Part shown: in pieces, positions 1 to 8,723 of the stretch | How the letters are laid out: each line of letters opens with the position of its first letter | Position numbering within the stretch: position 1 is the stretch's first letter | NCBI RefSeq assembly: GCF_001187555.1 | Contig: NZ_LFIJ01000003.1 | Coordinates: 70,329 to 134,328 of the forward strand | Source: Gilvimarinus polysaccharolyticus | GTDB lineage: Bacteria; Pseudomonadota; Gammaproteobacteria; Pseudomonadales; Cellvibrionaceae | Direction of reading: 5' to 3' | DNA length: 64,000 bases | Program-made: the position numbers and the translations under genes | The notes under the pieces: model-generated | Told to the model about the DNA's origin: nothing | The model's input: the letters and a program-made list of their open reading frames with translations, nothing else | Database searches by the model: none

Positions 1-2
1 AT

Positions 3-1871
3 ATTTTTGGTAAACACACCCACCAGATGGCACTACAGAACATCGGCCAAGACGGCTTTGACTCCTACCACAAGCCCGCCGACTGGGGCATGGATATTCT
101 CAAGGTAGGCAACTCGGTGGGCTCTGGCGGTTACGGGTTTTGGAATGGTAAGAGTGTTGAACGTGTCTCTGAGGTCAATGGCTGGGATACTCGAATCTTG
201 GACAATGGCAATCTTTATTCTGCGTTTAGCATCGACTACAAAGACTGGAAGATCAATCATCAAAACGTCCAACTAAACGCCACACTGGCAATGCGCGGTG
301 GCAGTCGACTCGTGCACACTCAACTTAAGCTCGACCAATCACTGGACAATCTAGCCATAGGAATTGTGAAACACCCAAACACCGAGCTAATCGAAGGCGA
401 AATCAATATTACCGGCAAAGCCTACACCTACGTAGCCAGTTGGGGAAAACAATCTCTTAACGATGACCAACTAGGTATGGCGCTATTGTTTAGAAAATCA
501 GACCGCCTCCAACAAACCGTAGATGAACACAATTATGTCTCGGTTATGAACGCTGCTGGCGAAGATATAGATTACTACTTTTTAGGCGCGTGGGAAGGCG
601 AAAAAAGCGGCATTAATAGCCGTGAGGCACTGATCGAGTATCTTGAGCGCGAAGCCGAGAAGCTGACCTTACCGCTGCGTGAAACAATGATTAGCCAGCA
701 CAGCGAAGCGCAAAAAAATTATCCAGTAACCGCTGCCGACGCATTAAACTGGAGTAAACGTTTGGCAGACTCTGAGCTAAAGCGCAAAACCATGGGTTAC
801 CATAAAGATGGCTGGGACGTAAACCGTGAACGCCTACCTAAATTTGAATACGACATCGTAGGCTTATTACCCTTAGCTTACGATGAACTAAACAAAGTCG
901 CTCCGGCCAAAAAGTACGCCGATGTAATGCCCGTGGTTACCGGCAGTTTTATCAACGATAACGGCGAGATTGCTCGCTATCAATTTAACAGCTTTAACAT
1001 CGATTCTGTCGCCCCCGGTCGAAATTTGATTCGCCTGTACGAAGAATCCGGCAAAGAGAAATACAAAATTGCCGCAAACACCTTGCGCGAGCAACTTGAA
1101 CAACAACCTAAAACCTCTGAAGGCGCTTTTTGGCATAAACAAAAATACACCCACCAACTGTGGCTCGACGGAGTGTATATGGGCATGCCTTTCTTAGCCC
1201 ATTACGCGCAGCTGTTTGAGAACGGTCACGGCATTACAGATGTCGTTAACGAATTTAAGCTAACCCGTAAGTATTTACGCGATGCCAACACCGGTCTTTA
1301 TTATCACGCGTGGGATGAAAAAAAACAGCAAGATTGGGCCAACCCAGAGACCGGTCTATCGGGTTATTTTTGGGCGCGCGGCATGGGCTGGTTAGCCATG
1401 GCGCTGGTCGATGTGCTGGACTACATTCCCGTGAACAATATCGAGCAGCGCCAGCCCCTGCTGGATATGATCCAAGAGATGGCAATCGATTTAAAAAACT
1501 ACCAAGATCCCACCACCGGCACTTGGTGGCAAATTATGGATCAGCCGCAAGCTACTGGGAACTATCTAGAGTCTAGCGCCAGCGCTATGTTTACTTACTT
1601 TTATGCCAAGGCGGTACACAAAGGCTATTTAGGCGACGAATATAAAGCCGTTGCACAGCAAGCCTACGATGGCTTAATACGAGAATTTATTACCGTTCAT
1701 AGTGACAACGAAGTTAGCCTAACCAATATTTGTTATGTAGCAGGCTTAGGTTTTGGTCGCAATGGTAGCTATGACTACTATATGAGCGAGCCCGTTTACC
1801 AAAATGACCCTAAAGGCACTGGGCCATTTATTTTAGCCGGAATTGAAATGTACAAACTCCTACAACCGTAA
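3..1871 (+). CDS. DUF4861 - GH88/GH105 unsaturated glycuronyl hydrolase fusion (5' partial)
   Basis: The frame is open to the left edge, so the gene starts outside the window; the first internal ATG is at 27. The N-terminal part (about residues 1-200 from that ATG) resembles the DUF4861 beta-sandwich domain found with polysaccharide-degrading enzymes. The C-terminal part (about 230-614) is an (alpha/alpha)6-barrel of the GH88/GH105 type, with the LDGVYMGMPF segment (Asp381 as likely catalytic residue) and WARGMGWL. GH105 enzymes remove the 4,5-unsaturated uronic acid from oligosaccharides made by pectate or rhamnogalacturonan lyases, giving the ketouronate that KduI uses. kduI follows 12 bp after the stop, which fits this role. 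Domain identity is from recall of family motifs. The exact substrate (galacturonyl or rhamnogalacturonyl) is not resolved. Any signal peptide lies outside the window. Confidence 0.85.
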   Translation: MFGKHTHQMALQNIGQDGFDSYHKPADWGMDILKVGNSVGSGGYGFWNGKSVERVSEVNGWDTRILDNGNLYSAFSIDYKDWKINHQNVQLNATLAMRGGSRLVHTQLKLDQSLDNLAIGIVKHPNTELIEGEINITGKAYTYVASWGKQSLNDDQLGMALLFRKSDRLQQTVDEHNYVSVMNAAGEDIDYYFLGAWEGEKSGINSREALIEYLEREAEKLTLPLRETMISQHSEAQKNYPVTAADALNWSKRLADSELKRKTMGYHKDGWDVNRERLPKFEYDIVGLLPLAYDELNKVAPAKKYADVMPVVTGSFINDNGEIARYQFNSFNIDSVAPGRNLIRLYEESGKEKYKIAANTLREQLEQQPKTSEGAFWHKQKYTHQLWLDGVYMGMPFLAHYAQLFENGHGITDVVNEFKLTRKYLRDANTGLYYHAWDEKKQQDWANPETGLSGYFWARGMGWLAMALVDVLDYIPVNNIEQRQPLLDMIQEMAIDLKNYQDPTTGTWWQIMDQPQATGNYLESSASAMFTYFYAKAVHKGYLGDEYKAVAQQAYDGLIREFITVHSDNEVSLTNICYVAGLGFGRNGSYDYYMSEPVYQNDPKGTGPFILAGIEMYKLLQP

Positions 1872-1883
1872 ATAGGTACTAGC

Positions 1884-2723
1884 ATGAAAATTATTGAAGA
1901 GCGCTTTGCGGTTCATAAAGACGATTACAAACACTACGACACAGACAAGTTGCGAAAGAACTTTCTAATTGAAAAGATCTTTGCCACCGACGAAGTATTA
2001 TTTGTTTACACTCACTATGAACGCGTTATGGTCGGTGGTGCCATGCCCGTTACCCAAGCAATCACTCTTGAGCCCGTTGACCAGCAAAAAGCCAACTTTT
2101 TCCTTGAGCGACGCGAGCTTGGCGCTATTAATGTCGGCGGCAAAGGTTCTATTACTGTCGATGGCGAATGCTTTGAGTTAGACAATAAAGAAGCTCTATA
2201 TATTGGCCGCGGCGCTAAAGTAGTTGTGTTCGCCAGTGACAGCAGTGACTCGCCGGCTAAGTTTTATTTAAACTCGGCACCTGCACATCATGCCTACCCC
2301 CATAAAAAAGTCGGTATGAATGACGCGAAAGTGTTGCAACTGGGCACAGCAGAAACTTGCAACGAGCGAAAAATTAACCAACTATTGATTAGTGATGTTG
2401 TGGCGACGTGCCAATTACAAATGGGCATGACCGAGCTGCAACCGGGCAGCATCTGGAACACTATGCCGGTGCACACTCACAGTCGCCGGATGGAAGCTTA
2501 CTTTTATTTTAATATCCCCGAGCAACAAGCCGTTTGTCACTTTATGGGCCCGGCCGATGAAACACGTCATATTTGGGTGGCTAACGAGCAAGCCGTAGTA
2601 TCTCCACCTTGGTCCATGCACTCAGGGGTTGGTACCGCCAATTACACCTTTATTTGGGGCATGGCAGGCGAGAACCTCGACTACACCGATATGGACTTTC
2701 ACAGCCCCAACACATTGAAGTAA
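1884..2723 (+). CDS. kduI: 5-dehydro-4-deoxy-D-glucuronate isomerase (KduI)
   Basis: Cytoplasmic isomerase converting 5-keto-4-deoxyuronate, the spontaneous product of unsaturated uronates, to 3-deoxy-D-glycero-2,5-hexodiulosonate. The 279-residue length matches the family (about 278). The metal-binding cupin motif is present: HTHSRRMEAYFYF gives His197, His199 and Glu204, and His246 sits in PPWSMHSG. The start follows AGGT by six bases and lies 12 bp after the GH105 gene, so the two are probably co-transcribed. kduD follows 28 bp downstream and takes the product to 2-keto-3-deoxygluconate. This is a confident family assignment with all expected ligands present. Confidence 0.96.
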   Translation: MKIIEERFAVHKDDYKHYDTDKLRKNFLIEKIFATDEVLFVYTHYERVMVGGAMPVTQAITLEPVDQQKANFFLERRELGAINVGGKGSITVDGECFELDNKEALYIGRGAKVVVFASDSSDSPAKFYLNSAPAHHAYPHKKVGMNDAKVLQLGTAETCNERKINQLLISDVVATCQLQMGMTELQPGSIWNTMPVHTHSRRMEAYFYFNIPEQQAVCHFMGPADETRHIWVANEQAVVSPPWSMHSGVGTANYTFIWGMAGENLDYTDMDFHSPNTLK

Positions 2724-2751
2724 CACAGCACGTGAGTTAATAGGAATTTTT

Positions 2752-3549
2752 ATGTCTACTGAACTGTTTTCATTAACCGGAAAGATTGCCTTAGTAACGG
2801 GAGCTACCCACGGCTTAGGTATGGCCATGGCCATGGGGCTTGGAAAAGCCGGTGCGACACTGGTGATTAACGGCCACTCGTCACAAGCAAAAGTCGATGC
2901 CGCGTTAGCGCAATACCGTGGCGCAGGTATTAACGCACACGGTTATCTGTTTGATGTAACCAATGAGCTCGAGGTTAATAACGCTGTAAATAACATTGAA
3001 GCAGATATCGGTCCGATTGATATTTTAGTCAACAACGCTGGAATTATTCGTCGCACACCACTACTAGATATGGATTTGGCCGAGTGGGAACTGGTGATTA
3101 AAACTGATCTCACCGGCGTTTTCACTATGACTAAGCCCGTTGTGCAGCGCATGGTTGAGCGCGGCCAGGGCGGTAAAATTATCAATATTTGTTCCATGAT
3201 GAGCGAGCTGGGACGCAACTCTGTGGGTGCCTACGCGGCGGCCAAAGGCGGTCTTAAAATGCTAACCCGCAATATGGCTACCGAGTGGGCCAAACACAAT
3301 ATTCAAGTTAATGGTATTGGCCCCGGTTACTTTGCCACCAGCCAGACCGCGCCCATTCGGGTAGACGGCAACCCAATGAACGAGTTTATTATCAGTCGCA
3401 CTCCCGCCGGTCGCTGGGGAGATCCCGATGATTTACAGGGTGCCACCATATTCCTTGCCGCCAACGCCTCTAATTTTGTTACCGGGCAAATTGTGTACGT
3501 TGACGGAGGGATACTGGCAACTATTGGTCGCCCCAGCAACGAGTCTTAA
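2752..3549 (+). CDS. kduD: 2-dehydro-3-deoxy-D-gluconate 5-dehydrogenase (KduD), SDR family
   Basis: Short-chain dehydrogenase reducing the KduI product to 2-keto-3-deoxygluconate (KDG) with NAD(P)H. The Rossmann motif TGATHGLG is at residues 16-23 and NNAG at 94-97. The catalytic triad is Ser148, Tyr161 and Lys165 (YAAAK). Length 265 fits KduD (about 253) with a slightly longer C-terminus. The ATG is preceded by AGGA. It is the third gene of the GH105-kduI-kduD unit; KDG would then be phosphorylated by the kdgK product encoded 8 kb further on. Assignment as KduD rather than another SDR rests on the kduI linkage as well as sequence. Confidence 0.93.
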   Translation: MSTELFSLTGKIALVTGATHGLGMAMAMGLGKAGATLVINGHSSQAKVDAALAQYRGAGINAHGYLFDVTNELEVNNAVNNIEADIGPIDILVNNAGIIRRTPLLDMDLAEWELVIKTDLTGVFTMTKPVVQRMVERGQGGKIINICSMMSELGRNSVGAYAAAKGGLKMLTRNMATEWAKHNIQVNGIGPGYFATSQTAPIRVDGNPMNEFIISRTPAGRWGDPDDLQGATIFLAANASNFVTGQIVYVDGGILATIGRPSNES

Positions 3550-3680
3550 CCAATCTCACGGGTGCTACAGTCGTCTACTCGGCTGTAGCGGTTAAGCTCG
3601 GGCACACAACGCGGTCATGAACATGACATGTGCAGCATCTCCGCTCGGTCGATCCACAACCGACGACACAAGTATCGCCC

Positions 3681-4544
3681 CTAATATAAAACCGGAAATA
3701 AACTGGTAGGATTTTCTAGCTTAATGATGCGGCTTTGCGAAGGCGTAAAACTTGTAGCAGATGAAACGTGTAAGCTGCCATCGGCGTGCATGGCTTCTAA
3801 GCCATCATTCAAGCGCGCTATCAGCTCTGGGCGTTGATTCGTAACAACCGGCGAACTCGATAAAGGGTAGTAAATTAATAAATTGGGGACAATACTAAAA
3901 CGGTTTGAATTGTGAGCATACTTTTCTAATATTGCGGCAGTTTCATCCACGCCTAAGGGCAAATAATCGATTTCACCCCGCTCAAGTAAACGGAGTAAAA
4001 CAGGTAAATCTTGCCCGCCTTTAACCGGCAACCCATTCGCTTCGTACACCCACATATCGGGCCAATAAAGCCCTTGTCCGGCCATTTTTTTACGCAAATC
4101 ATTAGCATGCTCAACATCGGCAAACTCTTCCAGCCGATCTTGGCGTACAACAACGTGGCGATAACCCAGCTTACCACCAGCAATCGGCACGGGTATCAAG
4201 GTTAATTCGTCGGGCGGGAAACTCATATACGAGGTCGGCACTATGTGTACTTTCTCCCCTGCCGTCAGCAGATGACGCCAATCTGAGCCCAATGAGCTCT
4301 CTCGAGATACCACCAACCGATAAGGTCCGTAATGTGCTTTAGTACGTTCCAATGCCTGTTGAATCACCCAGGCTTCACGCTCGGCACGAGCCGGTGAATT
4401 ACCGCCCACCCACAGTCGATATTCAGGCGTCTTAGCGGCTAGCTCCGCGGCATCTTCAGCCGCAATTAATGCAGGTGCTTGGCTAAGACCGAGCAAACAG
4501 ATCAATACTGCCCAGCACAAACTTTTATTCTTTATTTTCACCAT
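3681..4544 (-). CDS. periplasmic binding-protein-like protein, function unknown
   Basis: A 287-residue protein with a clear N-terminal signal peptide (hydrophobic stretch at residues 10-28 ending near AEDAAE). The rest reads as a type 2 periplasmic binding-protein fold of the family-3 solute-binding kind: an aromatic-rich YRLWVGGN start, a mid-domain DLRKKMAGQG followed by a second lobe, and LLRLLERGEIDYLPLGVDE, a common pattern in this fold. No permease or ATPase genes accompany it, so it may be an orphan sensor-like or scavenging protein rather than part of an ABC transporter. It is convergent with kduD and divergent from the GH16 gene. The specific ligand cannot be told. Confidence 0.6.
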   Translation of the reverse strand: MVKIKNKSLCWAVLICLLGLSQAPALIAAEDAAELAAKTPEYRLWVGGNSPARAEREAWVIQQALERTKAHYGPYRLVVSRESSLGSDWRHLLTAGEKVHIVPTSYMSFPPDELTLIPVPIAGGKLGYRHVVVRQDRLEEFADVEHANDLRKKMAGQGLYWPDMWVYEANGLPVKGGQDLPVLLRLLERGEIDYLPLGVDETAAILEKYAHNSNRFSIVPNLLIYYPLSSSPVVTNQRPELIARLNDGLEAMHADGSLHVSSATSFTPSQSRIIKLENPTSLFPVLY

Positions 4545-4846
4545 ACCCGGTCTCGCCTTTGATTCGGAAACGTTCGCTGCAGGTAATGAGTATCATAGCA
4601 TAGTGATTTAAAGACTTGCGCTCACTTGAAATAAAACAAGATGCCGATATTCCTAACTCATCTACCACCTCAAAGCCTCACAGCACAAGGCTTAGTGAGA
4701 AGTATCACTCATTTTGGACGTCCCTCTTTCATCATTACGTAAAGTGAGGCGACCACCTAGGCAACTCGCACTAGGCTGCGACTGTACCGTTAGAGGCTGC
4801 TTACAAAAATAGCTCATAACATCATATTAACCTCAGGGAAAAGATT
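4545..4846. promoter_or_regulatory. divergent intergenic region between binding-like protein and GH16 gene
   Basis: No gene is seen in these 302 bases. They must hold the promoters of the two divergent genes. A short imperfect palindrome around AAACGTT (about 4566-4577) resembles a LacI-type half-operator but is too short to trust. The TGACCAATT element found elsewhere in the cluster is absent here. Confidence 0.4.
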
Positions 4847-6535
4847 ATGACAATAAGACACTTCCATTCGAAAACTTTACTGCCAGCAGCCTTGTGTGCC
4901 TGTGCGCTACTTAGCTGCCAATCGGCCTTAGCGACACGATTTCAGGCCGAAGACTATACCGCTTATGCCGATACAACCAGCGGCAATATCGGTGGCGTCT
5001 ATCGCTCTGACAACGTCGATATAGAACCAACCCAAGACGAAGGAGGCGGTTATAACGTCGGCTGGATTGATGCTGGCGAGTGGCTAACTTACGCCAACCT
5101 TAGTATCCCTACCTCCGGCCGCTACGCCTTACGGGCCCGTGTTGCCAGCAGTAGCGGCGGCACTCTTTCTGTCGATTTAGACGCAGGCTCTATCCTTTTG
5201 GGCGAGCTAAATATTCCCGCTACCGGTGGCTGGCAAACTTGGCAAACCGTTGAGCAAGAAGTGGAATTAAACGCTGGCAATTACAGCTTAGGGGTATACG
5301 CCAGCACTGGAGGTTGGAATTTCAATTGGTTAGAAATAGAGCCTGTTGGCAATAATGGCGGGGCTAATAGCACAACTTTTGAGGCCGAGGATTACACCAA
5401 TGCCAGCGACAACACACCAGGTAATATTGGTGGTGCTTACCGCGATGGCAATGTCGATATTGAAGTGACCACGGATCAAGGTGGCGGCTACAATGTCGGC
5501 TGGATCGACTCGGGCGAATGGCTTGCATTCAATGACTTAAATGTAACAACGGCCGGCAATTATCAATTTGACGTTCGCGTCGCTAGCGCTAATGGTGGCA
5601 CCCTGTCACTGGATATAAATGGCGGTAGTACCGCCTTGGGAGAGATTACAGTACCGGCCACCGGAGGCTGGCAAACATGGCAGACTGTCACGCTTAATGC
5701 TTACCTCCACGTCGGCAACCATAGCCTCGGCGTTTACGCTACCAGCGGCGGCTGGAACTTCAACTGGATTAAAGCAACCCCCTCCTCCTCGGACAACAAT
5801 CCACCGAGCTCAATCACCTGGAGCGATGAATTTGACAGTATTGACCTCAATACTTGGAACTTTGAAACCGGCGGCAACGGTTGGGGGAACAACGAGCTGC
5901 AAGACTACACCAACGGCAACAACGCCTCGATTCAGTTTGACCCGCAAGCCGGTAGCAATGTACTAGTCTTGGAGGCGCGCAAAGAGCTCGGCAGCGCTTG
6001 CTGGTGGGGCGGCAACTGTGGCTACACATCCACTCGGATGAATACTCGCTATAAAAAATCATTTAAATATGGCCGCATGGAAGCGCGACTCAAGCTTCCT
6101 AAAACTCAAGGGATTTGGCCTGCATTCTGGATGTTAGGCGATAACTTTAATAGCCAAGGCTGGCCGCAAGGTGGTGAGTTAGACATTATGGAGCATGTAG
6201 GCACCAACAACATTACCTCCGGCGCACTGCACGGCCCAGGTTATTCAGGTAACACTCCGCTGACCGGCCACCTTGACCACGCCTCGCCGATTGAACAGTC
6301 CTATAAAACCTATGCCGTAGAATGGGATGCAAACGGTATTCGCTGGTTTGTCGATGATATAAATTTTTACAGTGTCAGCCGCGCCCAAGTCGAGCAATAC
6401 GGCCAATGGGTATACGACCAACCGTTTTGGTTTTTATTAAATATCGCCGTTGGTGGCAACTGGCCGGGCGACCCAGACCACACCAACTTTAGCACTCAGC
6501 GTATGTACGTAGATTACGTTCGGGTATACCAATAA
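4847..6535 (+). CDS. secreted CBM6-CBM6-GH16 beta-glucanase (laminarinase/lichenase type)
   Basis: A 562-residue exported enzyme. Residues 1-30 form a signal peptide; cleavage could follow SALA, although LLSC at 21-24 could also act as a lipobox. Two tandem CBM6 modules follow (about 31-167 and 176-312). They share near-identical GGGYNVGWID-GEWL and GGWQTWQT blocks, so they arose by internal duplication. The GH16 domain spans about 323-562, with WPAFWML and the catalytic ELDIME motif giving Glu444 (nucleophile), Asp446 and Glu449 (acid/base). This motif form is typical of beta-1,3(4)-glucanases/laminarinases rather than agarases. Start: ATG with AGGG six to eight bases upstream. It stands alone on the plus strand with its own terminator, so it targets a different glycan from the pectin genes around it. 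Confidence 0.92.
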   Translation: MTIRHFHSKTLLPAALCACALLSCQSALATRFQAEDYTAYADTTSGNIGGVYRSDNVDIEPTQDEGGGYNVGWIDAGEWLTYANLSIPTSGRYALRARVASSSGGTLSVDLDAGSILLGELNIPATGGWQTWQTVEQEVELNAGNYSLGVYASTGGWNFNWLEIEPVGNNGGANSTTFEAEDYTNASDNTPGNIGGAYRDGNVDIEVTTDQGGGYNVGWIDSGEWLAFNDLNVTTAGNYQFDVRVASANGGTLSLDINGGSTALGEITVPATGGWQTWQTVTLNAYLHVGNHSLGVYATSGGWNFNWIKATPSSSDNNPPSSITWSDEFDSIDLNTWNFETGGNGWGNNELQDYTNGNNASIQFDPQAGSNVLVLEARKELGSACWWGGNCGYTSTRMNTRYKKSFKYGRMEARLKLPKTQGIWPAFWMLGDNFNSQGWPQGGELDIMEHVGTNNITSGALHGPGYSGNTPLTGHLDHASPIEQSYKTYAVEWDANGIRWFVDDINFYSVSRAQVEQYGQWVYDQPFWFLLNIAVGGNWPGDPDHTNFSTQRMYVDYVRVYQ

Positions 6536-6543
6536 AACGTAAA

Positions 6544-6566
6544 GCGGCCCTCGCAATGAGGGCCGC
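6544..6566 (+). terminator. intrinsic terminator after GH16 gene
   Basis: Perfect 9-bp stem GCGGCCCTC/GAGGGCCGC with loop GCAAT, followed by TGTTGCTT. It lies 8 bp after the GH16 stop. The U-tract is modest. Confidence 0.75.
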
Positions 6567-6637
6567 TGTTGCTTAAAATAAATCTAGTAATTAAGTTAAA
6601 ACCAACCACCTACTCCTCTTTTTACTCGGCTTCTTAT

Positions 6638-7255
6638 CTACTTCGCCAACTCAAAAATAAATCGGTTTTGCACCCCATACACCTCCTGTGGTGTACCGTT
6701 TTCAACTCTGGGTTTGTACTTAAATCCTTCCGCCGCTTTAATCGCAGCCTTATCAAATACACGGGTAGGTGTGCCATCTAAAGTGGCAGCACGCAGTACA
6801 GTCACATCCCGCGTGGCACCGCTACGGGTTACAGTAAAAGCAACTACAACCTCTCCTTCTAATCCGCGCTGCAAAGCTGTGCGTGGATACTGAGGTGCAA
6901 CTTTAACAATAGGCAGGTAATCACCCGCAAGCGGTCCGTTTAAGTCAAGAGTAGTTTTTGTCATAACTGGCGGGGTAAATACAAACACCTCAGGCTTAGT
7001 TGTTTCTATCTGAGGCTTAGTTTCAACGATGGGAGTCTCTGGCGGTACTGGAGGGGTTTCGGGACGCGTTAACTCGCGAGGTATAACCGTGATTGTCTCC
7101 TCTGGCATAACTATTTTGCCAATATCTACAGAAGCTTCTGGCTCAGTAAAAACATAATCGGTTTGCACCAATGTAGCCATTACTAACAGGAGTGCCAAGG
7201 TGGCTAGTAACCCTAAAGGAATCGCAGTAAAGCGCATTACAGTTGCTGTGGTCAT
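6638..7255 (-). CDS. TonB-family energy transducer-like protein
   Basis: A 205-residue protein with one N-terminal transmembrane segment (about residues 8-28) and a proline/threonine/glutamate-rich periplasmic linker (PETPPVPPETPIVETKPQ). The C-terminal TonB domain (about 115-205) carries YPRTALQRGLEGEVVVAFTV and an aromatic final strand. TonB proteins pass proton-motive energy from ExbB/ExbD to outer-membrane receptors. No exbB, exbD or TonB-dependent receptor gene lies in the window, so it probably works with proteins encoded elsewhere. It is convergent with the GH16 gene and 259 bp downstream of the pectin methylesterase gene on the same strand. It may support uptake of pectin oligosaccharides, but that is inference from position. 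Confidence 0.82.
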   Translation of the reverse strand: MTTATVMRFTAIPLGLLATLALLLVMATLVQTDYVFTEPEASVDIGKIVMPEETITVIPRELTRPETPPVPPETPIVETKPQIETTKPEVFVFTPPVMTKTTLDLNGPLAGDYLPIVKVAPQYPRTALQRGLEGEVVVAFTVTRSGATRDVTVLRAATLDGTPTRVFDKAAIKAAEGFKYKPRVENGTPQEVYGVQNRFIFELAK

Positions 7256-7514
7256 AATCCATTACCTCAAGCCAATAGTTACTTGCTTACATATATTTAC
7301 ACAACAACATTAGACAAGAAAAACACACTGCGCAAGGTTTGTTTAGTAATAATAGGTCAGGATAAATAGCCACTTTGTTATTTAACACACTTAGAGTGAC
7401 CGCCTACATCCAAGCTGCACCCACTAATTTAGCCAATACAGTCAGTGGGTTATGTGCACAATAAAAGATTAATGGCGCTTATGGCGTACATCATTAGATA
7501 GCCAAAAGCCGTGC

Positions 7515-8723
7515 TTATTGTTTAGTTGGTAGACGAGGTTCAAGCGATAGCAGCTTACGGATATGCTCAATCAACCGCAGCAATTGTTGATAGTCTGCAG
7601 CCGATAAGGATTTTCGCTCAACCTGCTGCTGTGCACCGGGTCCCTTACTATCACGTTCAAAGAAGCGCGATTCAGCGGGAGTGAAAACGCGAGACTTGCT
7701 GCCATCGCGAGCGGTACCATTCATGCTTGCCCAGCTGTCGACGGCTATATGTGCGTCCATCCATGTCTCGACATAAATGGCCGAACCGATCGCGTTTGGA
7801 TCAGCATAACGGCCGTCGCTGAAGGTCGTCGTTGGGTGCCATGGGCGAGCTAACGACACGCTGTTATCGGGCACAGACAACTCGCGAGTTAACCGTGAGT
7901 GTAAAAACACCAAGCCAAACGGCTGTGTAATATTCGTCGAAGGGGCTGTGATATGCCCCTGCAATTCACCACCATTAAACCGTTTGCCACGTGCACGCGT
8001 GCGTATCTCGCACTGATCAAATATCGCTAAGCCAGCACCAAAAATAAAATCAATATTGCCGCTAACGATAGATTGATAAAAATAACTGCGGCCTCCGTCG
8101 GCAAAAACGGTATCTTGAAAACCGTCAATGCGGGAATCATTGATATAGGTTAAATCACTATCGACATCAAGCAGCAGTGCAACCGCCTGTGAGTGACGGA
8201 CTCGATCGGGATGCTCTTTAGGAAGGGCGTCGTTAGCGAGAAAATCAAAGGTGTTTTCAATCTGTAGGTTACTAAGTACAGTGTTATGAGCATTAACCGT
8301 TACCGTCGCGGAGCCCGGGGTTCCCCAGTCATCGCGATGATATGGCCCCGCCATACCGGCATAGGCATCAAAATAAATGCGCGGTTTTTGTTCGGCGATG
8401 GAAATACCTATGAGCGATACATAATCTCGCTCAATGGTAATTTTCTCGTAATAGTCGCCGGCCAACAACGCAACTCGATAACGTCCGGCTTTAGGGGCAG
8501 CCCGCAATGCGACAGCCACCGAGCTAAAGCGTGGCAAGTCACGATAGTCAGCAGGAATAGTCGTGTCATTCGTAAGCGATGCCGGTAATACCAGCGCGTG
8601 ATAAATAGGTTCAGCCCGAGTCAAACCCACCCCCAGCAGCACTACCATAATCACCAAAACAAACGGTACAACACAGGCCCAACCGATATTACGGTAGCCA
8701 AATAATCGCTCCACCCAAACCAT
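7515..8723 (-). CDS. pectin methylesterase (CE8), exported
   Basis: Hydrolyses methyl esters of homogalacturonan so that pectate lyase can cut it. The N-terminus has a strong hydrophobic segment (about 14-36) that serves as signal peptide or membrane anchor. The beta-helix carries the CE8 signatures GFQDTVFADGG (oxyanion Gln and acid/base Asp), GNIDFIFG (nucleophile Asp) and LARPWHP (substrate-binding Arg). Length is 402. The start codon overlaps the uxuB stop in TAATG, so the two genes are translationally coupled. A secreted polymer-processing enzyme thus sits at the end of a cytoplasmic uronate operon. The C-terminal 40 residues look like an extra tail. Confidence 0.92.
   Translation of the reverse strand: MVWVERLFGYRNIGWACVVPFVLVIMVVLLGVGLTRAEPIYHALVLPASLTNDTTIPADYRDLPRFSSVAVALRAAPKAGRYRVALLAGDYYEKITIERDYVSLIGISIAEQKPRIYFDAYAGMAGPYHRDDWGTPGSATVTVNAHNTVLSNLQIENTFDFLANDALPKEHPDRVRHSQAVALLLDVDSDLTYINDSRIDGFQDTVFADGGRSYFYQSIVSGNIDFIFGAGLAIFDQCEIRTRARGKRFNGGELQGHITAPSTNITQPFGLVFLHSRLTRELSVPDNSVSLARPWHPTTTFSDGRYADPNAIGSAIYVETWMDAHIAVDSWASMNGTARDGSKSRVFTPAESRFFERDSKGPGAQQQVERKSLSAADYQQLLRLIEHIRKLLSLEPRLPTKQ

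Noticed and set aside
3564..3589. Inverted repeat GCTACAG/CTGTAGC after kduD as a terminator
   Set aside because: The loop is 12 bases and no T-tract follows on either strand; it may be chance.
4907..4921. GH16 enzyme as a definite lipoprotein
   Set aside because: LLSC could be a lipobox, but a normal cleavage site follows within a few residues; the sequence does not decide.
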